Assembly: GCF_051020985.1 (NCBI RefSeq)
Contig: NC_135003.1
Span: 11,401,501-11,465,500 of the forward strand
Direction of reading: 5' to 3'
DNA: 64,000 bases
Source: Nomia melanderi
Lineage: Eukaryota; Arthropoda; Insecta; Hymenoptera; Halictidae
Every line of letters begins with the position of its first letter. Position 1 is the stretch's first letter. Below are positions 49,095 through 61,600 of the stretch, one piece after another. Made by a program: the position numbers and the translations under genes. The notes beneath the pieces are model-generated. The model worked only from the letters and a program-made list of their open reading frames with translations, did no database searches and had not been told where the DNA came from.

Positions 49095-49112
49095 GCCGGC
49101 TGAACAGCCGGC
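49095..49112. repeat. Short perfect hairpin
   Basis: GCCGGCTG, a two-base AA spacer, then CAGCCGGC. The 8-bp GC-rich stem lies immediately downstream of an acceptor-like TTGCAG at 49085-49090, so it would be at the start of an exon if that site is used. Function unknown. Confidence 0.5.
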
Positions 49113-49477
49113 CGGGCTTTCGAGACGACGTATTTTGAATACATTATACAAATTGAATGCTGCATAAGTCTTCCTTACTTCCGCGGAATTTCATAACCTT
49201 CGCGCGGCGACTCTGCACCCTTTCGCGATTTTCCATTATTAAGGGGTGACTATCCGTTCGCCGATTCGCCGGGGAGCCCGTCGCGACGTGTTCGTCGAGT
49301 TTCTCCGCTTTTTCGCGAATTAGCACACCGTCGCCGGGTGGGCGACGTTCGGCGCCGGCTTGGGCGAATTCGTCGACAGCGCGGCTCGTGGAATTTTCCG
49401 CTTCACGAGTGTGCTTGAACGGACGACCGCGAAAAATTAATATCGTCGATGTGGTAGGGACTTCGACATTTTCCTCA

Positions 49478-49497
49478 CTCTCTCTCTCTCTCTCTCT
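49478..49497. repeat. (TC)10 microsatellite
   Basis: Uninterrupted CT dinucleotides of 20 bases followed by a T run. Confidence 0.95.
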
Positions 49498-50775
49498 TTT
49501 TTAGATTGTTTTCTTGTTCCCGGCGTATTACACTTTCGGCTATCTCGAGCGTGGACGATCGTTGCGTCGAGAAAGAAATTTTTAACCGACAATTGGCTAT
49601 GACTGTGAATTTGGGAACCTTTCATTAATCAAAGTAGAGTTCGAAAACGATGGTAAAATCGGCTTGAATTCGTTTTACGCAGTTTTAGCTAGCTAATAGA
49701 AGTCAGCCTAGCTTAACAGGCTTGATAAATGTAGAGTGAAAAGTTCTAGAGACGGTCAATGTGAAACGTGGTATAATTACACGGAAGAATTTCGAAAGAG
49801 AGGTGGACAACGTTACTTTTAATGAGAGCACTTCACTTTTACTGCGTACTTTAACGCGTTAATGACTGACGTTACTTGTAGTTAATACATTTTTTGTAGG
49901 GGGATTCAAGCAAATTATAGTAGTTAATGTTGTATGATTATAATATTTCGGATAACGCGAATAATTAGGCGACGTGCACAGTGAATGGTGTGGTATTCAA
50001 CGATTAATAGTCCTTGCTTGAATATAATGTTTCAGAAAAATTCAATATTATACTTTGTTACATTGAAACATTTCGAATGAAGATTAACACAAGTTTCGTG
50101 CAATGGAAATATATATTCATCACAACGAATGAAATAGAATTTATTGCAATCGCTATGATAATTCACGAGGTCTATACAAGCAATGCATTATGAAACCATA
50201 GTGGATCCCAGCAAGATAGAAGCATCATCGACGAGAATATTACTGCTCAATACAAATTATTCAGCATCTCTCGATAACGACGATCAATACGATCGAAAAA
50301 GTAAATTTTGCGTATTGGATATAGATTCAAACAGATTATTAGCACGTGCCGCTAAACACAAATTCCAGTGGTGCGCTCATTCGTTAAACAGCAAAATTTC
50401 ATCCAAATTCGTGTGCATTAAATTTCAAAGTCAACAGAAAACGAAATTACGAATTTAATCAAAATTTCAGCACGGCGCGTCTTGATTAATCTACACAGAA
50501 TTTGAATAGATTAAAATTTAATCAAACTCGTAGTCCGGCTTCCTAGTGACAGCAAAATTAGTTCGGAGACTGGCCAGTTTGCAGTGGCACAAAAAATTTC
50601 ATCATTCCCACGACCCTCGTTTCGTCGAAAAAGAAATTAACAGATAAAACCGCGAGATCATCACGCCGAGAAACATCACGATCGAGTAACCAAAAAAAAA
50701 AAGCCACATAAAAGGAAACCAATTGCAAATCACATTGAATCCCAACCGACCACAGAATTCCTCCCGCAAGAGGCA
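49498..50775. other. AT-rich DNA between two promoter-like zones
   Basis: No exon or repeat recognised. If 48.1-49.1 kb and 50.8 kb are alternative starts of one gene, this would be intronic. Confidence 0.35.
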
Positions 50776-50815
50776 TTTATATCGCGCAACCCGTACAGAG
50801 ATCGACGAGCAGTCA
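50776..50815 (+). promoter_or_regulatory. Candidate TATA/initiator core promoter
   Basis: TTTATAT at 50776-50782 lies about 33 bases before GAGCAGTCA, in which the A at 50811 would be the start site. This spacing and the CAGTC initiator fit arthropod core promoters. The TATA match is imperfect and nothing else fixes the start, so the call is tentative. Confidence 0.4.
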
Positions 50816-51272
50816 CGCCAACGGAAGTGAAGGAAGATCGCGTATCTGGCGCATCCGCCGAAGTGATCGACAGTGAATTCTTGAAGTGAACGAGCCGTGT
50901 GCGTCTGGTGCGACGGATTCTAATCCGGATCGCATCGCCACGGGGAATATTCACCGTGTGACCCGGTCGCGGTGTTTGACCGCTGTTGTACGTCGTGAAT
51001 GCGGCGCGTTCAGCCGTGGACGATTAGCCCGCCGCGGATTGGAACGGTGGATTAAGTCGACGGTGATCGCCGGTGAAAACGCGTCAGGATAGAGAAAGGA
51101 GAGTGGTGATCCCGATAATCGGTGGTTCCGCGGCCAAGGATCGAGCGGAGCTCACGGCTCTATTCAGCCGTCCCCGATCACGGATAATGCTCCTGGAGGA
51201 AGGCGGTCGCTTTGTTGCGCGCGATGATTCGCCTGTTTCCCGCGCGATGAATTTCCTCGGCCTTCAAAGGAG
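50811..51272 (+). other. Candidate leader / first coding exon with donor
   Basis: The segment from the proposed start site ends at a good donor, AGGAG|GTAACG (intron from 51273). It is CpG-rich and contains an upstream frame of 18 codons (50999-51055). A second ATG at 51187, with A at -3, opens a frame of 28 codons plus two bases (beginning MLLEEGGRFV) that runs into the donor. That could be the N-terminus of a spliced protein, or the exon could be wholly untranslated. No downstream exon was identified, so the product is unknown. Confidence 0.35.
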
Positions 51273-51311
51273 GTAACGTACCGCACTCCGTGAAAATGGC
51301 GGCGACGGCGA

Positions 51312-51332
51312 AGGAGGAGGAGGAGGAGGAGG
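51312..51332. repeat. (AGG)7 microsatellite
   Basis: Seven AGG triplets without interruption, 40 bases downstream of the proposed donor. Confidence 0.9.
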
Positions 51333-51339
51333 TGGATTC

Positions 51340-54300
51340 TTGCCCGCCGTCTTCCCCCATTTTCTTTCTCGTTCGCCCATCTTCTTTTCCCGTTCGTCCT
51401 TCCCGCGCGCACAAAGGAACTGTTACAGGTTGCCGATCTCTTCTCCTCGGGTACTGACACTGCTGGCACTCGCGAGAGAGAGAAAAAAATGGGTTAGAGG
51501 CCCATTACCGCGGCAACGAAGGGAAAAAAAATTGGACGTTCCCGGAGACCGTTCCGGGAACAGGCTCGGTGATGAGTTCTCACGCTGACGAGAGAACTGT
51601 GAGAACGCCGCGTTTTGTTACGGAGCTTTAATGCCCCGGTTATATAGAGCGCGAGGGAATCACCGTTGCAATTTCGATATTTTCGTTGCCCCAGCGATCT
51701 GGGAATTCGCGAGGGATTTGTTCCGCGTCTGAGGATCAGTCGATACGAGTATTCTTTGGTTAACCTGATCGAGCGGGGTAACTCGTCAGCCAAGCGATGA
51801 TCTTTTCGGCTTATTCTTTTGTAATGTCCACATTAGCTTAGACTATGTTCTGTGTTATGATAGCTGTAATCTGCGTATATTCGCTGAATTTAATTTTCAT
51901 TCGTAAATTTCAGTTTGAACATTCGTTGTACCTTCGCATGAGTTTGATATTGAAGTAATCGATACCGATATTGAGATATTTGATATTGAGTAATTCGAAA
52001 CCGATTATCATCGAAGTCTGTTTCGCGACAAGTAGAACGGTAATTAATCTTCCATTGATTCTTATCGGTCAGGAGGCAGCATCCATGGTCGAGCAGCGCA
52101 AACCGGATAACAGAATCGGCGGAAAATGAATTACGATTCTACCGTTGAGTGCGCTGAAGGGAAAAAGGGATGTTTAATCTATGCACGTGTTATGCAAATT
52201 TCACGCGCATTCCATTAAAAGAACCCGGGCTTTGCAGCTTCAATCCTTTGAAGTCGCTCAACGATGCGTTCTACGCTGCTTCATTAAGCAATCCGTGGAA
52301 TGTGTTAGAATCATTAGACAGGACGTTTGTGGAGCGTTCACTTTTTAAAGTTTCTTACACTATTTCCTGAACAATATACCTTTGTACAACGCGGAGCCCA
52401 TTAACGAACACTGTCTACGAACATTGCGATGAACACTCCCTTCGTACCGCTTTACCGATAAACAAGAAATACTATATCCATAATAACAACCATAAAACAC
52501 CGTGCAACAACGGCCTCTTCTTCCGCTGTCTTCGAACCATCAAGAACAGAACGAAACCACAAATACCTTTATGGATCAAGCATTAAGCCCGAACTCGAAG
52601 CGCGGCGAGTTCCGAGCGCACGGGAATATAAAAGTTGCGGCTCGTGATTTCCCGGCAGCGGTCGTTGTAATATCCATGTTTAAATAGTCCGTACGAAGTG
52701 CAGGATAAGCAAGAACTTTAATTTCTGGCGGAACGAGGACGGATGGGGGATGGGACACCGGGGTCGGCCTCGAGTAAATGCAACGGAGGCCGAGCCTCGT
52801 ACAATAACAGGAAGGAAATAACGAAGTTTCTGGTCTTCCTACCGTTTCCATTTCGACGACAGTTTTATTGAACTTCGAACAAAGGACGCACTCGCGCGGC
52901 GCCCGGGACGGGTCGGCCATCGAAGACGCGTAAAAACCTGTTCAACGGAATTTTCGTGCGGGCATCGACGGTCCGAGAAGGGTTGGCGGAGGGGGAGGGC
53001 GATTCGTCTGCCTCGCGGGTACGCTTTCCGGTCTCCTCTCCCCGGCTTTCCGGGGCCCCCCTTTTCATCGTTCGCGAATAATTCCGCGGTTCACCCTTCC
53101 AGCTCGGCGACCCGTCGTCTCAAAAGCGGGCGGACCTCGCGAAACGCGAGCTAAGCAGCGGCTTTCATTTCCTGCGAGAAGAATCGCGACGGCGACGTGT
53201 CGGGTAATGAAAACCCGGCTTGCCGCGGTGTACGGCCCGGCCCCTCGCGACGAGAGCAACTCAGAACGTAACGAGAAGCTGGGCCGGCGCGCGTCATCGA
53301 AGAAAGCCGATCTCCTTTGTACTTACCCCCGGCTGTGTCACGTCGCCTGCTCTTCTCGCTGAATACGCCTCGGCTAACAATGCCTCCTTATGTGGAACAT
53401 TCTGGCGAATAATCTCGAATGTTTTCTCGACCAGACGGATTGTTGATTATGGGTTTAGCGACGACGGCGAGGGAATCGAGTCTGGAAACGTCAGTCTTTT
53501 GGTCTCGTTTCTGTTCGATCGATTGTGTTCCTGTATTATGGTATTTTCAATGTTTTCTTTTTCTTGGCAAGATTGATGATAGGTATGCAGTAGGATAATT
53601 ATTCATTGTTTCGGAACTTTCCTTTTGTCTCTTACGTCGACGTATTTTAATGAACCCCGATGCGATGTCCGTACGATAATTACAAATAATGATTCGTTGA
53701 CTCGGCGTTCAGCAATTTCGTTGATTCCTTCGCTGCAGTATTACGTTCGCCGTCAAATTGAGATTGCAAAATAATCACGTTTAATTAAATCCAAATTTAA
53801 TGAACCAATCGTTCGAATATTGAATCTGTTTCTCCTGCAATTTCCGCGCATGAACGGGAAATAATTTTCGCGAGCAATCAATCATTTTTGGACGGGTCGC
53901 AACCCCCTGGATCGACGCAGGCGTCTTCAGGTATCGTTTAACCTGTTGATACGCTGGAATACGTTATCCCCGTATCCCGGGACCAGCATCGTTAATTTAT
54001 CGCGAGCGACGTCGAGCCGGCGACAGACTAGTCGGTCCGTCTGAAATATTTACGAAGTCGGCTTTGCGTCGCGTGCCAATCAAAATCGGCCGGCGATTCC
54101 CGTCACGAAGCGGTTCAATGGCCCCGGGATTGCTCGTTACCAGACCCTCCGGAGTTCGTTGTGGAAACGAAACCCCCGACGGTTGTCACGTCAAAAGAGG
54201 GTCGCGAGACGTGTCGTTGCACGCGTCGCGAGGCGAAATCGATAAACATGAAACAAAAGGATAGGGCCGGGACTTCTCGATCGCTGTTCTCGGTACCGAA

Positions 54301-55900
54301 AACCTTTCCCTCCGCTTTGAGTCCATCGGACGCCATCCACGCCCGTTCTTTTAGCATGACTATGAGAGTTCTTGTCGAGGAACGGGCTGTATCCTTTCTT
54401 TTCCATTTCTTTCGCTCCCTCCTTCGCCTTTCCTTTCCCCTCTATTCCGTTCTTTCGTCTCTTTTCCTTCTCCTCTCTCTCTCGTTTTTTCGTCGCCGAC
54501 ACTTTTCCGCTTGTTCCGTAACAATCATCCATTTCGGTGCCGGTTATTCGGGCAAAACGATTCGGTGGGTCGTCGGAACGACTTTTATGGGGCAACTCTC
54601 GGAAGAACGATCAACGAAATAAATTGCCGGCGCGGCCCGATAAAAAATCGAAAGAAAGCGACGTCGACGCGACGGGGCGACCCGGCTGCTGGCAGGACGT
54701 CGCAGACCACGCGAGTTCGGGCAACTTGATGGGAGATATTGCCGTGGCCTGTGAGAAACGAGCGAGGCATTAAAAAAGTATCATCGGACCTTTGCCACGT
54801 ACCGTCTGATGGTACCGCGGCAAGAAACCGGAGGAATGGCAACGATAAACGGATCAGTGGCTTTTTCGGCTACCGTTGGAATGATTTCTGTGACGCGCGA
54901 CGACACAGTTAACGCTGGAGTTAGTGGACATTCGAAGTGATTCGGCCGGGATGTTTTATTAAACAATGCCCGCGTGCTGTATTTCTCCTACTTTCTTAAA
55001 TTTTCATCGCTTTGCCTAGACAAATGATTCAATTTAGTTAGCAACTTGTCTTTTAAGCTATTTTATGCTTGGTATGAGCAAACAGATATATAAATGTTTT
55101 CGTGTCTTTTTAGAGTATAGAAGCGGTTTGGAAATAAACCATTGACTGTAGTATCGTACGTTTATCTTTGTAAGAAACATTTCGTGTATAATCCAATCAA
55201 CCGCTTGGAATGCGTCGTGAGTTTTTATCTGTCATAATGCCACCGTGTCTCCAACTTCTTTCTTTACAAGGGAAGTTTCAAGTTACAGAAGTAAGAAAAA
55301 CTTTCCTCTCTTCCGAGAATCGTCGAGTCAGCGGGGAGGAAACAAGTTACATTGAATTTGAAATTTCTTCCTGGATACTTCATACGTCTACTTTCTTTGT
55401 GTATTACAACTGCGGGATGTGATTGCATCAAATTTAATGGCGACGAGGATCACTACGAAACTTAACTATTTCCGAGCATTCTTTCAAATCTCCTTTGCAC
55501 ACTTACATTTATTACAATACAGTGTACCTCGGCTCATCGTTATTTCAACTAGAAACACATGCAAGACTTCTGATGGTAAAATTACTCTGTTAAGAGATGA
55601 AAGCTTATAAGATGTTCGGAAGTTCCTCACAGTTCTAACAGCGTGGCTTCTTGAAGTGTATCGAAATCGTCGATCTTCGTGCACAATGGAGCACACGTGT
55701 CCGTTACATAAAATATGATACTCCGCTATGTTCTATGATAGAAAGCGATCCCATCTATAATAGGCCGCGAAGGTTCGTGACTGGAAAGTAACTCTACACC
55801 GCTGTCAAACGGATTATCGAGACGTTGCGTCCAACGTGTATTCATTAGTCACGCGAGCTTCGTCGTCGAACTTTGCTAACCGCCGCTGATAAATCATTTG
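51340..55900. other. Unique, partly CpG-rich DNA, no supported gene
   Basis: GC-rich at about 52.9-53.3 kb and 54.0-54.8 kb; a C/T-rich tract spans about 54390-54500. Frames of 100-150 codons on both strands around 54161-54622 reflect this tract. No exon with paired splice sites was found. If the promoter at 50.8 kb is real, this tract is probably its first intron. Confidence 0.4.
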
Positions 55901-56242
55901 TTAATTCAGGACGTCGAAATGCCTGTCGGATTTCAACTTTCCTGACAAATCCTTCGGTGTCTGGCTAGAAAATCTCGTTAGCGGAATAGTCAACGGTGTT
56001 GTCGCGACGATCGCATCGTCCCGTTTCGCGGAACCTATCGATAGCCATCGTCTCTCTCCTTTTTTTTTCGCTTTCAGCGGTGCGTCGTTGTTGTTTACCG
56101 CTAAACGTAGCCGTGAATCATGCTGATTTGTAGCTCCCGCGTAATCCCGTTCAACTGCAGGACCGTATTGTCCCATCCCAACAGCAAAATCAACAGTGCG
56201 ATACGGAGGTCGTGACACGTAACCGAGATCACCTTGACGGAT
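55901..56242 (-). CDS. Candidate terminal exon, product unknown
   Basis: A very good minus-strand acceptor, TATTTGCAG|ATCCGTCAAGG, has its AG at 56243-56244. Two frames stay open after it. Frame 1 gives 113 residues to a TAA, starting IRQGDLGYVSRPPYRTVDF and ending lysine-rich then HFDVLN. Frame 2 gives 46 residues to a TAG, with a hydrophobic RIALLILLLGW core like a membrane segment. Frame 1 could join in phase 0 to a 40-codon first exon at 56681-56800 (ATG at 56800, donor GAAACA|GTAAGC), giving 153 residues. I recognise neither product. The acceptor is the main evidence; chance is a real alternative. Confidence 0.3.
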   Translation of the reverse strand: MRQGDLGYVSRPPYRTVDFAVGMGQYGPAVERDYAGATNQHDSRLRLAVNNNDAPLKAKKKGERRWLSIGSAKRDDAIVATTPLTIPLTRFSSQTPKDLSGKLKSDRHFDVLN

Positions 56243-56680
56243 CTGCAAATATTAATACATACGAAAGTTCGTTGTTATGGATTTATCCCGTCGTGTTTAG
56301 GGGCGTCCTTCCATTTGTTTAAATTATCAACATAAATTTATTGAGACATTTCTATCGACTGTGCTCCACAAATATCACTTCACACAGCTGACTTCACTTC
56401 TTCTCGTAGGCCGAAAGTGATTCTCCGCGAAAATTGAAAATCTAATCTATATAGAAACCAGTGTATAATGTTCGAAACGAAAGTGAATTCATAGCAACAC
56501 CTTAAAAATGAATGATCATATTCTATCAATCATACATTCATTTTCTCTTCGCATTCGATCGAATATTACCAATACCTACAATATTTTTCGTGAGTACACA
56601 GTACACAGTACGAATTAAGTGAATTGTAAATTTAAATTAATTAATTGAGACCGTACAAATAACACCATTGTCTCGCTTAC

Positions 56681-56800
56681 TGTTTCAATTAATAGCATAG
56701 TGCGTAATGATGCGTATAATGCATGTAAATCGTGTAAATTTTCCGATCGTTCGTCAGTCGGACGCGGTTCGCGCGACGTGCGCGGTATTCGCGTTGCCAT
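56681..56800 (-). CDS. Speculative first exon paired with 55901-56242
   Basis: ATG at 56798-56800 in a CCATGG context opens 40 codons (MATRIPRTSREPRPTDERSE onward) ending at ACA|GTAAGC, a reasonable phase-0 donor. The 438-bp intron to the acceptor at 56243 would be of normal insect length. There is no domain, signal peptide or conserved motif, and the exon is listed only because both splice phases agree. Confidence 0.2.
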
Positions 56801-58472
56801 GGATCTTTAGAAACATTTAGCTGCGTTACAGACGCGCGATCATACGGTATTCTGAAATTCATGACAACGAGAGGTTTTCAGTGATTCGTAATCGCGGGGC
56901 GCGCCGTTCGTTCGGGCCGTGCAGGGAACTCGGTGCTCCGATAAAATCGCAGGTTCGATTGGTTTTTCGTGCCAACCTGTCGGCGTTCTGATTAGTTATT
57001 TGTTGAATAAACGTCATCCGGCTTCCCGGGTTCAACCTTTCCTGGATCCTGTGTGTCAAAGCGCGCGGGCCGCGTGCTTTATTTCGAACCGAGCTTTTCG
57101 CCGAGAAATACGTGCTCGCAGGGATGAGAATCCCTTCGCCGCTTTTTCAAATTTAATAGAAACGAGTTCATTCCTGCAGAAATAAATAATCCTTAACTTT
57201 TGGGCTTGAAACGATGTTTTACATGCCCCGTTCCATAATTTTTTATTGTTCGCCCGGCGCTAATACCCGGATCAAACGTGAAACCGTGCCCTCCGTGGAA
57301 AATGGAATGCAATTTTCGTTATCTGCCGTCCGTACATCTGTGGATGCTTGATTGTTCCGTGGAAAATAGAAACTGCGATAGCTACAGGTTCGTTTCGATA
57401 AATGAAATGTATTCCGACAATGATATTTCGGACTGAAACAGTGGACACATCGAATTGATTGTATTTTAAATGGAACACACATTTTCTGGAAAATACATTT
57501 CCCAGTCTCATCGGTAACGAATCGGAATCTATCAATAACGCTTCAAGTGGAAATAGAAAGTAAGAAGTAACAAGAAGCCACGCGAATCTATCGGTATCAC
57601 TGACCAAAAACGAAGGAACCATCTCATATTCGATTAATACCTCAAATCCACAATAACAGTGCTAATAATAAATCGATCACCGATATCCATTAAGCGACAT
57701 ATCAGACACTTCGTCCACTTAGACATGTTCTTCCGACCGCGGCAAATACCGGGGAACCGTAATAATTGCCGGTTACATATTCTCTGGCCGGCAATCGCAG
57801 AAACTTGATCCGCGAACTGCCCCAGGTCGAAATCTATTTCCGGACAGCCGGCCCGCGGGTATCTGACTGAATTCGTCGGATCAAATGCCCGCCGATTGTA
57901 ATCAGAGACATTGTGAACCCGGCACCTGGAATACACCCCATCAAAAAGTCGGGTCGCGTTCGATCCGCGGGAATACGCGATTAAACGTTTCCGCCGGGCA
58001 GAGGAAAACGTTCCGTCCGGGAACCGTTTGCCGTCCGCTGTCTTCGCCGTGCGATTTGCATATTCGTGACTATCGACTCGGTCGGCTCGCATGAATGCGC
58101 GTTTGCGGCGAACCGTCGAATAGAATTAGAGCCGAAGACGCGCGCGACCGTGTCGCCGCCTCTGCGTGTAGGTACGTCGTCTGTGTACCGGGCTTTCTGT
58201 GCACGGTGTACCAGGATTTAACGATCAAGCGGTGTCAGGAAATACTGTGGATGTAAATATGAAGGAAATACGTTGTACATGTAGATAGACCGAGGGTCTA
58301 TTAGAAAAATTGTGGTGGGAGTGTAGAATGTGGAGGACAGTGGCAGACTGGTAATTATCTCTATCACTACGATACTAAGAATTGATAGAATGATAATCCT
58401 TATATTTATTCTGGTTCCGGAAAACTAGCTATTGTAATTCTTTATTTCAATGCGCCTACGACTCTTGATATC
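56801..58472. other. Unique DNA, no supported gene
   Basis: The longest frame is 152 codons on the minus strand at 57634-58092. It is arginine-rich, lies in CpG-rich DNA, and has no motif or splice context. Confidence 0.4.
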
Positions 58473-58697
58473 TTAATACTTCGCACTCAAGACTCTCACT
58501 CAGCATTTGATTTGATACAACAAAATTAGATGTCATATACAATATTAAGTTTTGTACAACGCATCAATTATAATATTCATATAAACTAACTTTTATTCTT
58601 AATTTACGTATATTTTCTCGTTAGTTCCTTTCAAATAATGTCTCCCTCATTGGAAAGTGTCGAATGCTTCCAGTGAAAATCTTCCAAGTGCAATTAA
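58473..58697 (-). mobile_element. Family A TTAA miniature element, diverged copy
   Basis: Begins TTAATACTTCGCACTCAAG and ends CTTCCAAGTGCAATTAA. The body aligns with the reverse complement of 647-882 through CATTTGATTTGATA, TAAAATTA-like, GTTTTGTA(C/T)AA, and TTTTCTC(G/A)TTA blocks. The termini have decayed (CTTCGCACTC against CTTTGCACTC), marking it as one of the older copies. Confidence 0.78.
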
Positions 58698-61600
58698 TAT
58701 ACATTATAGGTACTTCTAGTAACTTTCTAGTAACTCTAAGTAACTCCTAACTATGTACCTGTGTTTATATAATACCTTTATTCATAAAAAGAGAGGAAGA
58801 CTTTGAAACTTTCTTAGTTTCTAGATCCATAGAATACAGTGGCAGCGTTTGGTCGATAAAACCAGGTACACCTTGCGCAAAGATTGCACGTGTACAAATA
58901 TCTAGCATGCGTACAGAGATATACCGGTTGGCCCGTTTGGAATTGAAGTGTCGTTAATAGGCGAGGACGCTCGAGAATTAAATACACTGGATCGTCCATT
59001 AAGGTGCCGCGTGACCAATGAAATTTCCCTGCACGGAAGGAGCTTGTAGCTACCAGTAGCAACCGGGTCTCGGGCACTTCATCCGTAGAGTTTGGTCCAC
59101 TATCATTGATTCTAAGCATTGGCAGTGGAAACGTGCCGTCTGGAAGTTTGCTTGTTACCAAAGGGAATTCGATGGTTGTTCAGGTGTACTGCTGGCGAAT
59201 GCTGGCTTCTAGCCGATTCCGATGCAGCTAAGATGTTCGCAGTAGGTCTGTACCGCGGTATTCGAAATCACAGGTGTCGTATCGGGCTGAAAAAATCGAA
59301 CGGGTTCGGACGGGTATCTGAAATATAGAGGTACCCGAGTAACCCGAAAGTGACGGGTATTTTATTGTTAACAATATCTATAGTACAGATATTGTATAGA
59401 TATTTCATACAAGAATATCTATAGTGTAGGTAAAGAGATAAATGGACAGATGAATTTATTATAATTTATAATAATAATGTCTATGGAATCTTGAATATCT
59501 CTGTACTAATATCTACAGATAACAATATTGTTTGTGTAGTACTATCTAGTATTAGTACTAAGATACCCTAAAATGTTGGTTTATTTGAAATTATCGGACA
59601 CCTTCGGATTACCTGATGTTTCATAAGCCTGAACTGAACCAGAAATCTCAGGTCCGCGCACGTACCTCTAGTTCGTACGAGTATCTGGTTTTCGATTAAA
59701 CGAAAACCTCCGAAAACGGCACGATCAAACGGACAACGAGCGCGTACGCGCCAGAAGATACACGGAAGGACGGTGTATCATCGTTACGGGGGCGAAACCG
59801 CAATCAATAGCGACGCTTTTACCGATATGTCGCACCCCGTGTTCTACTCATCAATAATGGGCAGTGTTCTGGTGCCTTGTACCGTCGCGCTACACATGTT
59901 TCATAGTAATGATCGGGCCCGGGCTAATTATGGAATTGTTCTGCGGCAGAACGTTCCACGGAAAGTAGATACTCCCTGTAATCGAATTGCGAGACGTTTA
60001 AAAACTCGAATTTCCTGTCTACGCGTATTTAATTGATCTACTGTTACTGTCGTATCTAATTTAGTACCGATGATAATATCTCATGTGACCAGTTACGATA
60101 TTATTATCGTATTAATCGAATATTTCTTGCTAAAGAATTACAGGAAACTTATTTACAGCGGACTGTTCAATAGTCGTTGAACTTTTCACTGTGGCATACC
60201 GTTCCAACGAATTTTTAACCTGCCGTCGCGATAGACGAAAGAAACTACTCAATAATAACTCACAGTTCACGCGAATGCAAGGGACAAAGAGAAAATTATT
60301 TATCCGGCGAGCAGCAGCGCCGCGCGCAACTCCCAGCCGTTCCGTTATAAATTACTTAATAACGTATTCGGATCCCATTAGCTGTCCCGGCCGCCGTACT
60401 GCGTGAACACGTGACAGGGGATGTTTTAGCGCGCCTCAAAGTAGACAACGATAGCCGGGTCTCGTGAATTTGCGTGACCCGGCGAAGCGAGGGGGACGTT
60501 AATCCCCGGAGGACAGGGCGAAATTGAGAATGTCAGCGGAGTATCTCTTCCGACCACCGTTCCTCTTGAAGAAGATCGAGTTAAGCTAGTCTGCATGTCG
60601 AGGCTATTGTAATCAGACGCGACATTCCAGCAAGAATAATTACAGTTCCCTTGAGCGCGGCGGAACTCGAGAGTTCGAATTTGCAAATCTCGGTGTGGCT
60701 CTTCTGTTCTTCTTCTGTCGGCCCCTTCAGCCCGTCCCCCGTCCGTTCGGGCCCTTCGTTTCCTGCGAAATTTGTCGAATTAACTTTGCAAATTCGTCCC
60801 CCCCCCCCTCGTCGTGTTAGCATCCCCGTTAACTATCCGAATTAAAGTCAACTACCAGTCTGCCCCTCGGAGATGGACGCCGAGTCTTTGAGACTAATTT
60901 CCGTTTAGGATCCGTAATTTGAAAGCGAAAAATCCAAGCGACGCCTGACCAGAGAGCCGAACGGAAATTACGAGCGTACAAAGCGATTGGCGGATCGCAT
61001 TCGCGTCGGAGTCTTCGCCTAACGATCTTAAAACGTCCCGTCCCGCGGTGCGCGAAACTGAAGAAAGCGCTTGTCTGTAACTAGCGCATAAACAATCTCG
61101 TTGAAGGCTCCATTTAAGTTGATAAAACGGATCGCAGTTCTTCGTAGACGCGCCGCTTCGATTGTAATTCTATTAGGATTAATCTTTCAGAGATTCCCTT
61201 TGAAAGATACTGCCTTTTACTTAAACCTATAATTGGCACGTTAATGCGATTAAAGCAATTAAACGGGGATATTTCCTCTCGGGGATAAGAGGTCCACACC
61301 GTTTCCTTCCTCGCGATTCGATTCCCCGTCCGTTACTTAACGATCATTAGTTTGTGCCCGGCGTTAACGAATTCGTCGGATTGCTTTGCGTTATTTCATT
61401 GAAAAGCGCCCACCGTCTCCGCGAGCGGCGCACTTTTTGTCGGGGGATCTCCCCTGTAAACAGGATTAAAGCGATAACCCCGGCGAGTTTAACGCGACAG
61501 TCGTGGATTAATTAATTAGAAGTGCTCCGAGGCGCCGCTGCAAAACATTGCTCGAGATTAATTATGTTCTTTGAAGGGTGAAAAGGGGGTCACGTAATGG

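Noticed and set aside
56047..56078. Plus-strand polypyrimidine tract plus TTTCAG acceptor
   Set aside because: All three frames after it stop within 60 bases and no donor follows. The tract is also the complement of the lysine run in the minus-strand candidate.
57634..58092. 152-codon minus-strand frame
   Set aside because: CpG-driven composition, no motif and no flanking splice sites.
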